Source of the DNA: Prauserella shujinwangii
GTDB taxonomy: Bacteria > Actinomycetota > Actinomycetes > Mycobacteriales > Pseudonocardiaceae
NCBI RefSeq assembly: GCF_003001955.1
Contig: NZ_PVNH01000013.1
Coordinates: 124,001-188,000, forward strand
Direction: 5' to 3'
Length of the DNA: 64,000 nt
Shown: positions 63,296 through 64,000 of the stretch, piece after piece
Position numbering within the stretch: the stretch's first letter is position 1
How the letters are laid out: every line of letters starts with the position of its first letter
Translations under genes and position numbers: made by a program
The notes under the pieces: generated by a model
What the model saw: only the letters and a program-made list of their open reading frames with translations
Told to the model about the DNA's origin: nothing
Databases searched by the model: none

Positions 63296-64000
63296 CTACC
63301 GGCCATCGCTTTCGATCTTGTCGCCGTCGCCGAAGTACAGTTTCCGTGTCTCTTCGGTCTTCCGGCCGTCCTTCCAGGTGACCTCGACCGTGTTCACGGT
63401 GAAACCCTCGTGCTGGTCTACGTAGACCTGCTTGACCACGAAGTACGCGATGGCGGCGTACCTGCGGCGCAGCCCGTCGGGCCCCTGCTCGGCCAGTTCG
63501 CCCGTGGTCAGCTCGTGGGCGGCCGCCGGGTCCTCGGTGACGGTGTTGAGGAAGTCCTGGGAGCGGGCGCCCATCTTCTCGGCGTTGTGCCGGGGGAAGA
63601 GGTAACGCTTGTTCGCCGTCGTGGTGGGCGCGGGGGTGACCGGCGGCTTCCGCGGCACGGCCGTGGTGGGCGGCGGGGTGGGGCGCGTGGTGCTGGTGCC
63701 CTGCGGGGTCGAGCGGCCCGGCGCGGGCGCCACGCCGCCCTGCGGGGGTCCGGAGGACCAGCCGTCGGTGGCTCCGGCCTCGTCCGACTCGGTGCTCGCG
63801 GAGGCGCTGGTCGTGGCGGTCGTCGTGGCGGGACCGCTCGTCGGGTCGGCGGTGCCCTCGACGTAGTACTCGCCGGGCAGCAGCGGGGCGCCGCCGTGCC
63901 GGTCGGTCCAGCCCTCGATGGCCCTGCCCTCGTTGTGCGGCTGGCTCACCAGCATGGAACCCGCGACGAGCATCGAGACCACCACCCCGCCGGAGGCGAG
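63296..64000 (-). CDS. Membrane protein with Thr/Pro-rich linker, 5' partial
   Basis: At least 234 residues; the frame continues past the window edge, so the N terminus is missing. The visible part starts in a hydrophobic segment (VVVSMLVAGSMLVS), then a long Thr/Pro/Ser linker. A ~110-residue outer domain follows (HNAEKMGARSQDFLNTVTED to YFGDGDKIESDGR) with the same general plan as the neighbouring 62150-62995 product. No family recognised. It may belong to the same envelope cluster. Confidence 0.7.
   Translation of the reverse strand, partial: LASGGVVVSMLVAGSMLVSQPHNEGRAIEGWTDRHGGAPLLPGEYYVEGTADPTSGPATTTATTSASASTESDEAGATDGWSSGPPQGGVAPAPGRSTPQGTSTTRPTPPPTTAVPRKPPVTPAPTTTANKRYLFPRHNAEKMGARSQDFLNTVTEDPAAAHELTTGELAEQGPDGLRRRYAAIAYFVVKQVYVDQHEGFTVNTVEVTWKDGRKTEETRKLYFGDGDKIESDGR

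Overview
The window is a high-GC actinobacterial chromosome segment. GTG starts, ATGA/GTGA stop-start overlaps and an actinobacterial gene set (WhiB, BldM, SigD/RsdA, WXG100 proteins, GuaB3) are all present. The gene order follows, with gaps and insertions, the Mycobacterium tuberculosis stretch from the end of ESX-4 (Rv3446c) through rplM-rpsI-glmM-glmS-nnrD-alr-tsaE/B-rimI-tsaD-groES-groEL1-whiB3-sigD-guaB-guaB3-choD to guaA. Proteins such as BldM and WhiB3/WhiD look intermediate between Mycobacterium and Streptomyces. A member of the Pseudonocardiaceae (Amycolatopsis or Saccharomonospora type) is the best guess. This is an inference from gene content and memory, not a database result.

Layout. 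1-2240: 3' end of an ESX-4-like type VII secretion locus (Hsp70-like membrane protein, two WXG100 proteins). 2308-3726: two small envelope proteins. 3916-6448: rplM, rpsI, glmM. 6592-10101: a second type VII substrate-like trio. 10112-14410: serine-less alpha/beta hydrolase, glmS, nnrD. 14367-22420: an insertion relative to the mycobacterial order, with SGNH hydrolase/PadR and a six-gene polyol uptake and catabolism operon (ABC transporter without its ATPase, polyol dehydrogenase, DeoR regulator, xylulokinase). 22486-25177: alr, lipase-like hydrolase, tsaE. 25210-30277: a malonate island (matC, matB, carboxyltransferase, divergent GntR regulator) splitting tsaE from tsaB. 30443-32624: tsaB-rimI-tsaD. 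32668-36592: phoD, then CIRCE-controlled groES-groEL1. 36832-42414: a regulatory cluster (whiB3, MerR-like gene, bldM, sigD, rsdA). 42519-50900: purine genes guaB, guaB3, guaA interleaved with choD, a YceI protein and an aldehyde dehydrogenase. 50908-54619: a PspC envelope-stress module with its two-component system. 54657-58335: an LAxTG-anchored surface protein, EamA exporter and LysR regulator. 58391-64000: GNAT enzyme, a pseudokinase beside an intact Ser/Thr kinase, and two membrane proteins.

The most unusual non-genic signal is a family of about 15 copies of a 22-28 bp imperfect palindrome (core TTCTGC-SS-GCAGAA). It sits mostly between genes from position 1.2 kb to 45.3 kb and is absent from the last 18 kb. 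Two copies lie inside coding sequence, where they supply protein residues. A second, 46-bp hairpin family (two copies) acts as gene-end terminators; one copy encodes the last residues and stop of tsaE. No tRNA, rRNA, CRISPR array, transposase or integrase was found.
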